Both the position numbers and the translations under genes were made by a program. Shown piece after piece: positions 43,032 to 52,534 of a stretch of DNA of 64,000 nt (its first letter is position 1; every line of letters begins with the position of its first letter). The notes under the pieces were generated by a model. The model was not told where the DNA came from and searched no databases. It worked only from the letters and a program-made list of their open reading frames with translations. Source of the DNA: JBFLYN01 sp040756655 (lineage in GTDB: Bacteria; Bacillota; Sulfobacillia; UBA8153); assembly GCA_040756655.1 (NCBI GenBank), contig JBFLYN010000009.1:22338-86337 (forward strand). Direction: 5' to 3'.

Positions 43032-45059
43032 ATGTTTCATCACATCCTCGAAACCGTCAAGACCCAGGCATCGGGAGTACGTGCGCTCCGGTTCGTAGAG
43101 GAGATCGCCCGCTACCACCGGATGCAGGCCAGTCCCGGTTTCCGTGCTTCCGCCCAGTACTGTTTTTCCCAGCTGTCCGCCGCGGGGGTGGAGGCCCAGA
43201 TCCTGTCTTACCCGGCCCGGGATTCCGCCAGCTACTGGTCGCACTCTATGTTCCAGGAATGGGACTGCACCAAAGGCGAGCTGGAACTGGTAGAGCCCGA
43301 GCGGCGTCGTCTGGCCAGCTACGAAGAAGACAAGATAGCGCTGGTCCAGCGCAGCGCGGCCACGCCTCCCGGCGGGCTGGAGGCCGAGCTGGTGCTGGTG
43401 GAGAAGTCGGACCGGCCCGCCTCGTATGACGGCGTGGACGTAAGGGGCAAGTTCGTGCTGTGCGACGGTGACCTGGCGCGCACCCGCCGCCTGGCCGTGG
43501 ACCAGCACGGCGCCGCCGGGTTGGTCACCGACCGGATGGCCGAATTCCCGCCGGTGCGTCACCGCATGGACCTGCCGGATGCTTTGCAGTACACTTCGTT
43601 TTGGTGGGAACCGGGCGCGGTACGCTGTCCTGGATTTGTGCTGTCCCCCAAGGCCGGCGAGAACCTGCGCCGCCTGGTGAAGACCGCCCCGGGGCCGGTG
43701 CGCGTGCGGGCCGAGGTGGATGCCCGGTTCTACGACGGGGAGCTGGAGGTGGTCTCGGCCCTCATCCCGGGAACCGGGACCGGCGAGGTAGTGGTAGTGG
43801 CCCACCTTTGTCACCCGCAGCCATCGGCCAACGACAACGCCTCCGGCTCGGGCGCCTTACTGGAGACCGCCCGCGTTCTACAAGGGCTCATCGCCTCGGG
43901 AGCCCTGCCCCGGCCGCGCCGCAGCATCAGGTTTCTCCTGGTGCCCGAGATGACCGGGACTTACTGCTTTTTGGCCAGTCACGAACACCTCATCCCCCAC
44001 ATGGTGGCAGCCATCAACCTGGACATGGTAGGAGAAAAGCAGGAGCTCTGCGGCGGGCCGCTCTTGGTGGAGCGCCCTGCCCGGTCCACACCGTCGTTTA
44101 CGGGAGACCTGTTGGAACGAATCCTGGAGGCCCTGGCCAGCGACGCCAAGAACCTGGCCGGGACCGCATCCTATGCCATGTTCAAGTGGGCGACCATGCC
44201 CTTTTCCGGCGGCTCTGATCACTATATCTTCTCAGACCCCACCGTGGACGTGCCCTGCCCCATGGTCATCCAGTGGCCGGACCGGTACTACCACACCAGC
44301 GAGGACACGGTGGACAAGGTCGACCCCTTCATGCTGGAGAAGGTCGTGGCCCTCACCGGCACGTACGCGTATTTCCTGGCCGGTGCCGGTTACGCCGAGG
44401 CCGTGTGGATGGGCCAGGAACAGGCCGTAGCCTTCACGCGGGAGCTGCACCTGGCGGCCCGGGCCCGGCTGGACCCGGTGCTCAGGCAGGCCGCCGCGGG
44501 CCGGGAAGGCCAGGGCGATCTCTGGGCCCGGGCCATGCGGGATTTCGGCCGTCTCGGCCAGTTTCTCCATGACTGCCGGCTGCGCGATGTCAAATCCCTC
44601 AACCGGCTCTTGGCGCCCGCAGAGAGCGAGGCCTTCGCCGCCGTGGTGGAGGCGTTGGCCCCGGAGCTGGACCGGGCCGTCCAGGCCGAAGCTGCTCGCT
44701 GGCAAGCAGTGGCCGCCTGCTTCCAGCCCGCTGAAGCCATGCCCGCAGAAGACGTAGCCGGCGATGAGTGGCAGGCTGCCGCACGCACCATGGTGCCACG
44801 CCGGCGCTACCGGGGACCGGTCAGCGTCCAGCGGCGCCTTTTCCAGCTGGATGCCTCAGAGCGCGCGTCGTGGGAAAAGTTCCTAGAAGAGAAATCCCGC
44901 GCCGTGGCCGGGTTCATCCACGCCCTGTACTGGATGGACGGCCGGCGCTCGCTGGCAGACATCGGGGAACTGGTGGAACTGGAGACCGGGGCATGTGACT
45001 GGGAAGCCCTGGTCAAGGTCACCCGGCTCCTGGTCCGGCTGGAACTGGCAAGCTTATAA
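43032..45059 (+). CDS. DUF4910/M28-type zinc aminopeptidase
   Basis: 675 residues from ATG at 43032, with AAGGGAG well placed upstream; a start 12 codons earlier has no comparable site. A PA-like region (about 100-230) and an M28 peptidase core: zinc ligands in VVAHLCHPQPSANDNASG (His, Asp), PEMTG (Glu), INLDMVG (Asp) and YYHTSEDT (His). About 190 C-terminal residues beyond the core, ending in a small winged-helix-like segment (RRSLADIGELVELE), are not standard. It follows azlCD by 62 bases, so it may release branched-chain amino acids that AzlCD then handles. No signal peptide, so cytoplasmic. Confidence 0.82.
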   Translation: MFHHILETVKTQASGVRALRFVEEIARYHRMQASPGFRASAQYCFSQLSAAGVEAQILSYPARDSASYWSHSMFQEWDCTKGELELVEPERRRLASYEEDKIALVQRSAATPPGGLEAELVLVEKSDRPASYDGVDVRGKFVLCDGDLARTRRLAVDQHGAAGLVTDRMAEFPPVRHRMDLPDALQYTSFWWEPGAVRCPGFVLSPKAGENLRRLVKTAPGPVRVRAEVDARFYDGELEVVSALIPGTGTGEVVVVAHLCHPQPSANDNASGSGALLETARVLQGLIASGALPRPRRSIRFLLVPEMTGTYCFLASHEHLIPHMVAAINLDMVGEKQELCGGPLLVERPARSTPSFTGDLLERILEALASDAKNLAGTASYAMFKWATMPFSGGSDHYIFSDPTVDVPCPMVIQWPDRYYHTSEDTVDKVDPFMLEKVVALTGTYAYFLAGAGYAEAVWMGQEQAVAFTRELHLAARARLDPVLRQAAAGREGQGDLWARAMRDFGRLGQFLHDCRLRDVKSLNRLLAPAESEAFAAVVEALAPELDRAVQAEAARWQAVAACFQPAEAMPAEDVAGDEWQAAARTMVPRRRYRGPVSVQRRLFQLDASERASWEKFLEEKSRAVAGFIHALYWMDGRRSLADIGELVELETGACDWEALVKVTRLLVRLELASL

Positions 45060-45090
45060 GGAGGCCTGGGGGCCAGGCTTGAGGAAACCG

Positions 45091-45125
45091 GGCCGGGGAA
45101 AGGTGCCCTTCCCCGGCCTCTTCGC
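45091..45125 (+). terminator. Intrinsic terminator after the M28 peptidase gene
   Basis: GGCCGGGGAA (45091-45100) pairs with TTCCCCGGCC (45109-45118), ten pairs, followed by TCTTCG. It probably ends the azlCD-peptidase transcript. Confidence 0.65.
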
Positions 45126-45201
45126 CACTGGTGGCACGACCGCTTAGAAATCGACTGGATGGGATAGCCTAGGAACAAGTTGCCCTGGAAGGGATGTGCC
45201 T

Positions 45202-45648
45202 ATGAACGACTCGGTGGCCACCGGTATCGTCTCTGGAACCCTGGGAGCCGCGGCTCATCTTGTCTTCAGCTGGCTGGCGCAGGCCGCGGGGATATCCCGC
45301 ACCACGCTCCTGCGCGTGGCAGCCGCCGTGGTGCTCAGGAACGCCCCTCCCATGGGCCCGATCACCATCATCACCGGGGTGACCAGCCACTTCGTCATCG
45401 GAGCCGTGTTCGGCGTTGGGCTTGCCTGGTTGATGGCCGGCACCGGGCGGGACTGGGCGGTGGTCAAGGGCCTGGCGTACGGGGCCTTTCTCTGGCTGGT
45501 GCCCTACAGCCTGATCACGCCCTTTTTCGTGCCCGATGTCATCGTGCGCCCGGATGCTCCGAGCGCCCTGGTGCTCCTGGCCAGTCACCTGGTTTATGGT
45601 TACGTGACCGTCCGCACTGCCCTGGCCCTGAGGTTCTCTACCCGCTAG
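45202..45648 (+). CDS. Hypothetical membrane protein
   Basis: 148 residues from ATG at 45202 (GGGATGTG upstream). About four membrane segments (GIVSGTLGAAAHLVFSWLA, SHFVIGAVFGVGLAWLM, GLAYGAFLWLVPYSLI, VLLASHLVYGYVTVR). It resembles small membrane proteins of unknown function found in Firmicutes. Convergent with the spermidine-synthase-like gene. Confidence 0.75.
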   Translation: MNDSVATGIVSGTLGAAAHLVFSWLAQAAGISRTTLLRVAAAVVLRNAPPMGPITIITGVTSHFVIGAVFGVGLAWLMAGTGRDWAVVKGLAYGAFLWLVPYSLITPFFVPDVIVRPDAPSALVLLASHLVYGYVTVRTALALRFSTR

Positions 45649-45657
45649 CCCGCCTCG

Positions 45658-47181
45658 TCACCACGGCTGCCGGTACACGTGCAGCAAGGTGTCCACGGGA
45701 GCATGATCGTCGGTCAGGGCCTCCACGTCGTCATAAAGGATGACCTTTTCCCAAAAGTCAGCGGCGAACCCTTCAAAACCCTTGATGGAGACCCGCGACG
45801 CGGCCAACAGGCGCATCCTTGCCACCAGCACACCCCGTCCGCCCCCGCCCAGGGCATCAGATGCTGTCCCGAACACGATCACGTTCCGGATGGACCCGGT
45901 CTGCCCGTCCTGGGCCATCCCGATGGGAAACGAGTACAGGTGAGGGAAGACCGTCTGGAAGGTGCGGTGCATGGTCCTAAAGAGCTTGCTGGACCTGCCC
46001 TCCACTGCCCCGATCATGTTGAAGGCCACCACCCCGCCCGGGTTCAGGCAGGCTTTGACCTCCCGAAAGAACTCCACGGTGGTCAGGTGAAACGGGATGG
46101 AGTCGGCGTAGTACGCATCCAGGATGACCAGGTCATAGCGCTGGTCGGTCTTCTGGACAAACTGGCGCCCGTCCTGGGCGAAAAGGCGGAGGCGGTCGTC
46201 CTCGGGCACGTGGAAGTACTGGCGGGCCACTCTCACCACCACCGGGTCGATCTCCACGGCGTCGATGGACATGTGGGGGTAATCCCGGTGGAAGCGCTTG
46301 GGCGCCATCCCCCCTCCCAGCCCGACCACGAGGACATTTTTGATCTCGGGGTTGAACACCAAAGAGAGGTGAAAATAGTCAGCGTACGGGAAACTGGACT
46401 GGTACGGGTCGTCCAGGAGCATCCCGCCTTGGAAGGAGTTGTTGAACTTGAGGTAGCGCACGCCCTCGCTGTCCACCACGTAAATCTGGTGATACAGGGT
46501 CTGGGCCTCGTAGACCACCCGTCCGGGTCCGGCCGGACTCACGGCGGCGGGTGTCAGGAGCACCAGGCAGATGAGGGCCGCCACCGCTGCCCACTGGGTG
46601 CGCCGGCGGGCCCCGGCACTCACCAGCGCCAACAGCCCTAACCCCATGAGACCGGCGCCCAGGGAACGGATGATGGCCTGCACCCCCAAGGCGGGTATCA
46701 GGTAAAAGGAGGTGGCCAGGGTGCCCAGGATACTGCCGAAGGTGGAGATGCCGTACAGGCGGCCGGCGATGTTGCCCACCCGGTCCAGGTCCCGGGCCTT
46801 GAGCTTGATGGCGTAGGGCGACACCATGCCCATGAAGACACTGGGCACAAAAAACAGGGCCATGCAGGCCAGGAGCGGGCCCAGCTGGGGACCAGGGTCA
46901 CGTCCCAGGATCCAGGCCTGGACCGGGGTGGATACCAGGGGGATGACTGCCACCGTAGCCCCCGACGCCACCAGCACCGCCGCCAGCACTTCCGTGCGGG
47001 GCGCCCGGTCGGAAAGGGCGCCTCCCAGGAAGTAGCCGATGCTCAGCGCGCCCAGAAAGACCCCGATGAGGCTACCCCAAACGAAGATCGACGTACCGAA
47101 GTACGGGGCCAGGATGCGACTGCCCACCATTTCCAGAGACATGAGCATAGCACCGCTACCGAAGACCACGAAATACAGCAC
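45658..47181 (-). CDS. Membrane-anchored spermidine synthase-like protein
   Basis: 507 residues in two parts: about seven membrane segments in residues 1-215 (MFS-like SPEE N-terminus, SLIGVFLGALSIGYFLGG, GISTFGSILGTL) and a soluble polyamine-synthase-like methyltransferase fold (about 225-507) with VVGLGGGMAPKRF, DAVEIDPVV, AQDGRQFV and VILDAYYAD. The aminopropyltransferase Asp is preserved in DAYYAD, but fused family members are rarely proven to make spermidine. Starts at ATG 47181 with GGAGGG upstream. Confidence 0.85.
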   Translation of the reverse strand: MLYFVVFGSGAMLMSLEMVGSRILAPYFGTSIFVWGSLIGVFLGALSIGYFLGGALSDRAPRTEVLAAVLVASGATVAVIPLVSTPVQAWILGRDPGPQLGPLLACMALFFVPSVFMGMVSPYAIKLKARDLDRVGNIAGRLYGISTFGSILGTLATSFYLIPALGVQAIIRSLGAGLMGLGLLALVSAGARRRTQWAAVAALICLVLLTPAAVSPAGPGRVVYEAQTLYHQIYVVDSEGVRYLKFNNSFQGGMLLDDPYQSSFPYADYFHLSLVFNPEIKNVLVVGLGGGMAPKRFHRDYPHMSIDAVEIDPVVVRVARQYFHVPEDDRLRLFAQDGRQFVQKTDQRYDLVILDAYYADSIPFHLTTVEFFREVKACLNPGGVVAFNMIGAVEGRSSKLFRTMHRTFQTVFPHLYSFPIGMAQDGQTGSIRNVIVFGTASDALGGGGRGVLVARMRLLAASRVSIKGFEGFAADFWEKVILYDDVEALTDDHAPVDTLLHVYRQPW

Positions 47182-47394
47182 GAGCGGTCTGGTTCCCTCC
47201 TGTCTTGGGGACCCCCGGGGGAGTGCCCAATTTCCGAACTTAGGGGATGCGCATGTGGACTTCTTTGCGGAATACGGATTTTCCTGTTCTTTTAGAAAAG
47301 TTTCCTAGCTTTATGCCGTTAAGAACCAGGAGAGGAGAATGCGGGCCCTGCCGAGAATACAGCTGGACGTTTTGCCGGGAAAGGAGTGCGCCCC

Positions 47395-47931
47395 TTGCTC
47401 AGAGCCAAAAACCCGCTGGTCACCCTGGAACTGGAAGATCAAAGCCGGATCACCATGGAGCTTATGCCGGACGTAGCGCCCAATACCGTCAATAGCTTTA
47501 TCAACCTGGTGCAGAAGGGCTTTTACCATGGGCTGGTTTTTCACCGCGTCATACCGGGTTTCATGGTCCAGGGCGGCTGCCCGGAGGGCAGCGGGACTGG
47601 TGGGCCCGGCTACCACATCCGGGGGGAATTCCAGTCCAACGGCCATGCCAACTCCCTGCGGCACCAACGCGGTGTGGTGTCCATGGCCCGGGCCCAGCAC
47701 CCGGACTCGGCCGGGTCGCAGTTTTTCATCATGGTGGCAGATGCGCCCCACCTGGATGGTAACTACGCCGCTTTCGGGCAGGTGATAAGCGGTATGAAGG
47801 CGGTAGACAGGATAACGGCACTGCCCCGGGACCAGCGTGACCGCCCACTCAGCCCTCCGGTTATTGCCCGGGCCGGGGTGGAGCTATTCGATACCAGTTA
47901 CCCGGAACCCGAAGTCATCCGCCGGTCGTAA
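47395..47931 (+). CDS. Cyclophilin-type peptidyl-prolyl cis-trans isomerase
   Basis: 178 residues from TTG at 47395, with AAGGAG eight bases upstream. Cyclophilin motifs FHRVIPGFMVQGG, NSLRHQRGVVSMAR, SAGSQFFIMV and LDGNYAAFGQVISGM are all conserved, including the catalytic Arg of FHRV. No signal peptide, so cytoplasmic. A small membrane-protein gene follows by 12 bases. Confidence 0.94.
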   Translation: MLRAKNPLVTLELEDQSRITMELMPDVAPNTVNSFINLVQKGFYHGLVFHRVIPGFMVQGGCPEGSGTGGPGYHIRGEFQSNGHANSLRHQRGVVSMARAQHPDSAGSQFFIMVADAPHLDGNYAAFGQVISGMKAVDRITALPRDQRDRPLSPPVIARAGVELFDTSYPEPEVIRRS

Positions 47932-47943
47932 GGAGGTAGCAGC

Positions 47944-48156
47944 ATGGAACTGATCTCCGGCTTCTTTGGCGCCATCTTGGGACTGCTGGGACTGGTCCTG
48001 GGCCTGATCGGGCGCTGCCTGGGGCTTTTGCTGGCGATTCCACTCCTGATCATCGGGGGCATCCTGGCATTGCCTGTGTTGTTCGTCCTGTTCGTGCCCG
48101 TAGTGCTGGCCGGGCTGCTTCTCTATTTCCTGTTTAGGCCGTCCCGGCGCAAGTAA
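47944..48156 (+). CDS. Small hydrophobic membrane protein
   Basis: 70 residues, nearly all hydrophobic with two membrane segments and a basic end (FRPSRRK). Starts at ATG 47944 with GGAGG upstream, 12 bases after cyclophilin. Function not recognisable. Confidence 0.7.
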   Translation: MELISGFFGAILGLLGLVLGLIGRCLGLLLAIPLLIIGGILALPVLFVLFVPVVLAGLLLYFLFRPSRRK

Positions 48157-48191
48157 CCGGCCCGGACTCCGGTAGCGAAGGGAGCAAGCAC

Positions 48192-49484
48192 ATGACCATC
48201 ACATCCAGCCGTGGCAAGGAGCTGGCCCAGGCCTTCCTGTTTCCCAATGTACGAACCTACTACCGCGACCCGTTGGTGCTGGTGGAGGGGAAGGGCGTCC
48301 GCCTGAGGGACGCGGACGGCCGGGAGTACCTGGACCTGTTTGCCGGCATCCTCACGGTGAGCGTGGGGCACGCTCACCCAGACGTGACCGCTGCCGTCAT
48401 CAGGCAGGTCCAGGAGGTGTCCCACACTTCCACGTGCTATCTCAACGAACCCATGGTCCTTTTGGCCCAGCGGCTGGCCGAGATCACCCCCGGCAACCTC
48501 CAGAAGACCTTTTTCACCAGCAGCGGGACGGAGGCCATCGAAACGGCCATCGCCGCCGCCCGGGCCTACACCGGTCGCCAGGAGATCATCGCGCTCCGCC
48601 ACAGCTATCACGGCCGGACCAGCCTGGCCCTGACCCTGGCCGGGCACGCGCCCTGGAAGACCGCCCACACCCAGCCCGGCATCGTGCATGCCCATAACGC
48701 CTACTGCTACCGCTGCTCCTTCGGCCTGTCCTATCCCGGCTGCGGGGTGGCATGTGCCCGCGATATTGAAGAACTCATTAAAACCGCCACCAGCGGCAGC
48801 GTGGCGGCATTCATCGCCGAGCCAGTCCAGGGCATGGGCGGCTTCGTGGTACCTCCCCCCGAGTATTTCCAGGTGGCCGTGGACATCGTGCGCAAGCATG
48901 GCGGTTTGTTCATCTCCGACGAGGTGCAGACCGGGTTTGGACGCACCGGTGACCACCTGTTCGGCATCAGCCACTGGGGCGTGGAACCTGACTTGATGGT
49001 GTTTGCCAAGGGCCTGGCCAACGGATCTCCCGTGGGGGCCACCATCGCCCGGCCGGAAGTGGCCGATGCATGCCGGTGGAACAGCATCTCCACTTTCGGC
49101 GGTAACCCGGTGAGCATGGCGGCAGCCCTGGCCACCCTGGAGGTCATCGCCGGTGCCGGCCTCCCCGCCCACGTGTCCAGGATGGGAGCCCTTCTCCGCC
49201 ACGGACTAGGGGAACTGCAAAAGCGTCACTCCTCTATAGGGGAGGTCCGGGGCAGGGGGCTCATGATCGGGGTAGAACTGGTGGAGGAGGGCAAAAAGCC
49301 CGCTCCCGAGCTGGCAGCAACCCTCATGGAAAGGGCCCGGGAAGAAGGGCTCCTGGTGGGCCGGGGAGGCCTCTACGGAAACGTCCTCCGCGTCACCCCG
49401 CCCCTGACCATTACCGAAGACGAAGTGGGCGAGGCGCTGGATAAGCTGGGGCGGGCCCTGGCAAGAGTACAGACTGCCGGTTGA
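48192..49484 (+). CDS. Class III aminotransferase (AGXT2/4-aminobutyrate type)
   Basis: 430 residues. PLP Lys273 (MVFAKGLANG), Asp243 in SDEVQTGFGRTG, and SSGTEAIETAI phosphate loop. A Cys cluster (172, 175, 184, 188: CYRCSFGLSYPGCGVAC) is typical of alanine-glyoxylate aminotransferase 2-like proteins. It could transfer amino groups from beta-alanine, 4-aminobutyrate or alanine to glyoxylate. A terminator follows. Confidence 0.9.
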   Translation: MTITSSRGKELAQAFLFPNVRTYYRDPLVLVEGKGVRLRDADGREYLDLFAGILTVSVGHAHPDVTAAVIRQVQEVSHTSTCYLNEPMVLLAQRLAEITPGNLQKTFFTSSGTEAIETAIAAARAYTGRQEIIALRHSYHGRTSLALTLAGHAPWKTAHTQPGIVHAHNAYCYRCSFGLSYPGCGVACARDIEELIKTATSGSVAAFIAEPVQGMGGFVVPPPEYFQVAVDIVRKHGGLFISDEVQTGFGRTGDHLFGISHWGVEPDLMVFAKGLANGSPVGATIARPEVADACRWNSISTFGGNPVSMAAALATLEVIAGAGLPAHVSRMGALLRHGLGELQKRHSSIGEVRGRGLMIGVELVEEGKKPAPELAATLMERAREEGLLVGRGGLYGNVLRVTPPLTITEDEVGEALDKLGRALARVQTAG

Positions 49485-49520
49485 GGGGGACCGCCTGTCC
49501 CAGCCGGCGGGTGCATGGGC

Positions 49521-49560
49521 ACCGGGGTGCCGCGTAACCGGCCACCCCGGTTTCCTCTTG
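49521..49560 (+). terminator. Intrinsic terminator after the aminotransferase gene
   Basis: ACCGGGGTG (49521-49529) pairs with CACCCCGGT (49543-49551), nine perfect pairs, followed by TTTCCTCTT. Confidence 0.75.
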
Positions 49561-49667
49561 TACCTTCCCATCTGGGCAGCCCGGGACATACTGCTTCTCC
49601 GGGGAGCCATCCTCCGGGTCAGCCCCTCGGTCCCGCATCGAGCCGGGCGCGGTGCTCCTCGAAGGCG

Positions 49668-50310
49668 TCAGAGACGTACTGAGTGCCCGGTGTACCTAGT
49701 CTTGCCCGACTGGTGCACCGAAGGAACCAGCCCAGAGAAACTGGCAAGGTTCTTCGCAGAGGCAAAGCGCTTGATATCGCCAATCTCGGCCAGGATGGTC
49801 AGGGCGGCCAGGACGTCTATCCCCGGTATGCCCAGAAAGATCTCCATCCCGGGCAGGGCAATAGCCCTTAGGTTCAACTCTTTCTCAATGGCCGCGATTT
49901 CCGCCTCCAGGGCCTCAAGGACCTTGAGATTCGAGGTCAGGACTATCTTCTCCACCTCGGGCAGTTCCTCAAGCTCCCGGAGGAACTGCCTGCCCTTTAC
50001 TCCAAATAGGTCGCTTACCGGCACCGTTATGGCGTGCCTGGCTAAAACCGCGTGGATCCTGTTCTTAACGCCCACGACCTGCTTCTTTAAGGCCGCCCGG
50101 TGGTGGAGAAGGGTCCTTAGCTCTCGCTTTTCCTTGGAGGCCACCCAGCAGGCACAGACAAAGTCCGCGGCCAATAGCCTGACCAAAATCTCGGCGTCTA
50201 CCTTGTCCGTCTTAATCCTGGCCCAGGAAAAAAGCTAGTGCGGCTCGAAGCACGATTTGACGCTTACCTTTAAACCCTTAATAACAATGGCGTAGTTAGT
50301 ATTTTGAAAT
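49668..50310 (-). mobile_element. IS110 family transposase fragment
   Basis: The internal and C-terminal parts of an IS110 transposase: KTDKVDAEILVRLLAADFV, LLHHRAALKKQVVGVKNRIH and the Transposase_20 segment ALPGMEIFLGIPGIDVLAA. The frame continues upstream to about 50310 with one in-frame TAG near 50235, beyond which the DEDD N-terminus is missing; the C-terminus stops short of the usual Ser-containing end. It is a dead fragment abutting the AT-rich M23 gene. Confidence 0.85.
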
Positions 50311-51222
50311 ATTATTAAAAACATTGTATCCTCTACTGATAAAGCTACAGATTATATCATTCAACACCTGAGTAGGTCTGTCATCAAACTTTTCATAGTT
50401 TGGTGTTTTGTAAACCGAAATATCTGAAAACTGAATTGGTAAGCCTGCACTAAAATAAAAACTTCTATTGTTTTGAATCTGAAAATGTAAATGCGGTTCC
50501 GAAGAATTACCCGTATTCCCACATTTTGCTATAACCTGCCCACGCACCACTCGTTCACCGCAGGCAACCAAAATACTATTGGCTTGTAAGTGCGCAAGTA
50601 TACTATATTCATTGTCTGCATGGCAAATCAATATGTAATTCCCTCTAATGTCTTTTGAATTGCATACAACCTTTCCGTCTCCAATTATATCACTGTCTTT
50701 TGCATTATTATAAATTTCAACTACTACGCCATCAGCAGGAGATAAAACATCTTTACCATAGCAGTAATAGCTTTTTACATCTCCGGCGTCACCTGCAAAG
50801 CTCCTCCCATATTCGTCAAGAATAAGAAAATCATAAGCATAGCGTTGTGATGGTATATCCCAGGAATGAGAAAACTCTTTGGTTATACCACCGTTGACAA
50901 CAGTCCAATGGCCTGTGAAGGGCAACGAATATTTTATATTGCTTTGGTAGTTTTCAGCACTAGGAACACTCTTTCCATATCGGATTTTAATTACTATAAT
51001 TCCACCGATTTGAAGAACCGCTTGCCAATTAATCGAAAGGTGCAATACAATTTCAATTACACCAAACAACCAGAACAACCATAAGAAATCAAAAATCCTA
51101 TTATCTGAAAAAAACCTTGGCAAGCCCAGTATTCCTACATATTTGATATGTCTGCAAAAAGATAATAAATTATGTCGCATTGAACAAACCGCCTTTCGCT
51201 GCTTTTTAGCTACAACCAGCAT
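50296..51222 (-). CDS. AT-rich M23 family metallopeptidase
   Basis: 308 residues. N-terminal membrane segments (about 40-85) are followed by a LysM-free M23/LytM domain: the motif QRYAYDFLI supplies the Asp and upstream His, and SSEPHLHFQIQ the HxH zinc ligand. M23 enzymes cut peptide cross-links in peptidoglycan or in peptide substrates. Its composition (very AT-rich, many AAA and ATA codons) contrasts sharply with the GC-rich surroundings, and it lies between IS110 and IS1634 fragments: a recent arrival by transfer. Cargo-like role or bacteriocin-related function is inferred only from this context. Confidence 0.85.
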   Translation of the reverse strand: MLVVAKKQRKAVCSMRHNLLSFCRHIKYVGILGLPRFFSDNRIFDFLWLFWLFGVIEIVLHLSINWQAVLQIGGIIVIKIRYGKSVPSAENYQSNIKYSLPFTGHWTVVNGGITKEFSHSWDIPSQRYAYDFLILDEYGRSFAGDAGDVKSYYCYGKDVLSPADGVVVEIYNNAKDSDIIGDGKVVCNSKDIRGNYILICHADNEYSILAHLQANSILVACGERVVRGQVIAKCGNTGNSSEPHLHFQIQNNRSFYFSAGLPIQFSDISVYKTPNYEKFDDRPTQVLNDIICSFISRGYNVFNNISKY

Positions 51223-51315
51223 CTTATAATTTTCAGGTGGAAGCTTATCCCTTCAGCACCCGCTGAAGCACCCGCGAAAGAGTTCGTTATGTTCCATCTG
51301 ACGCTGTAGTACTAT

Positions 51316-51567
51316 TCAGCCGTCTTTTTGACTTCGCAGACAATTCTTCGCCCCCTCCCCCCCGATTCTTCCTCCTTCCTCCAAAGATTTTGCACGGCTG
51401 CTTCTCCACTTCTGGCCCAAATAATCGCGCCGTTCTCTCAGGTACGCCTCCTTCTCGTGGTCATAGTTGGGCAGCGCCAGCCTCCTGAGAGCATGAATCA
51501 GACAGCTAACCGGGGTGAGCAACACCAGGCCAACGAAGAGAAACGCTCCAAATCTGCCCCTAACCAT
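51316..51567 (-). CDS. Hypothetical small membrane protein
   Basis: 83 residues: one N-terminal membrane segment (GAFLFVGLVLLTPVSCLI) and a charged tail (EKEAYLRERRDYLG). It is in the mobile-element scar and no homologous family comes to mind. It may be a fragment of a larger gene; there is no convincing ribosome site. Confidence 0.35.
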   Translation of the reverse strand: MVRGRFGAFLFVGLVLLTPVSCLIHALRRLALPNYDHEKEAYLRERRDYLGQKWRSSRAKSLEEGGRIGGEGAKNCLRSQKDG

Positions 51568-51876
51568 CGCCGCGATCAGTCCTTCTGCTTCAAAGAACCA
51601 CCAAAACAGGGCCAGTGCGCCGGCACTCGCTAAGCAAATGAAAACATCATCGCCTCGCGCTAGGTCCGGGGGAAAAGCGGGAAGTACTTCTGAGACCGCA
51701 GGTCCAGCATAGATTGCTCCTTACTCGTGCTCCTGGTATGTTTGCTCCCGCATGCCGGGCAGATGACCTCTCCGCTAACTTCCTCGAGGACCGCTAGCCC
51801 TAGTTTACCGAGTTATTGAGTCGTGATGGGCATTCGGCCTGGATAGAAGCCGGTTTTGGGGGGTAGAGGTGTAGTA
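51568..51876. other. Gap inside the mobile-element scar
   Basis: About 310 bases with no supportable gene; frames are broken by stops. A 10-mer TGTAGTACTA near 51304 and again near 51871 may mark transposon ends, but the copies are in the same orientation and too short to be sure. Confidence 0.35.
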
Positions 51877-52209
51877 CTAACTGGAAACGATGGTGTAGCG
51901 CCTGAGGTTGAGCAGGTCGAAAAGCTGCTTCTGTTCCGGCGTTGTCTTCCTGAGCACGATGGTGTCCTTGCGGCGGGCGGATTCGGGGTAGCTGACGGCG
52001 ACTTCCTGGATCCCGTTCAGGGTGTGCAGAAGCGTATCGATGCTCAGGTCTAACCCGAGCTGGTGGACTTCACGTTGGAGCAGGGAGGTCAGGGCCAGGG
52101 CCAGCACACAGTAGAAGGCGTGGACGCGGATCTTCTGGTCGGTCCAGTGGAACATGGGACTCCAGGAGACGAAGTACGGGTCCTTCAGGCGGCGGAAGGG
52201 GGCCTCCAC
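51877..52209 (-). mobile_element. IS1634-type transposase, C-terminal fragment
   Basis: 110 residues match the C-terminal end of an IS1634-like DDE transposase: EAPFRRLKDPYFVSWSPMFHW (the catalytic Glu is here, read as MEAPFRRLK), KIRVHAFYCVLALALTSLL, and a normal C-terminus. The rest of the element upstream (right) has been lost. It lies 280 bases from the ireB terminator. Confidence 0.75.
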
Positions 52210-52477
52210 TTCTGCAGATCACTGGGGTGGATTCACCCAGGGAGTGCCGCATCTTTCCGTGCCCCATGCCAGCTCAAGGTAGAAGCCGGACCAACGCTGT
52301 GGCATAGGGCGTTGCCCGGGTACCAAGAGCCCACCTGTGTTTGCGGCCAGGACGGTATTCCCTTATCCGGGTATCCTGCTCCCACCGCACGGAAACGCAG
52401 CCGCTGCAGGCATGGAGGTATTCTGCCGCCTTCGCCCGGGGTTCTTTACTGCCAGCGCCTCCCCGCACAGCTCATCC

Positions 52478-52509
52478 AATCAAGAAACGGGCAGGTGCCT
52501 GCCCGTTTC
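52478..52509 (-). terminator. Intrinsic terminator after ireB
   Basis: On the minus strand, GAAACGGGCA pairs with TGCCCGTTTC (52484-52509), ten pairs around six bases, followed by TTGATT. It lies 26 bases after the ireB stop, so the alaS-ireB transcript ends here instead of continuing into ruvX. Confidence 0.75.
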
Positions 52510-52534
52510 ATTATCCTGCTCTATTCGCTCTGCG

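Noticed and set aside
51304..51880. Ten-base TGTAGTACTA repeats, with a similar string near 40340, as transposon ends
   Set aside because: Too short, in direct orientation, and no matching inverted copy was found.
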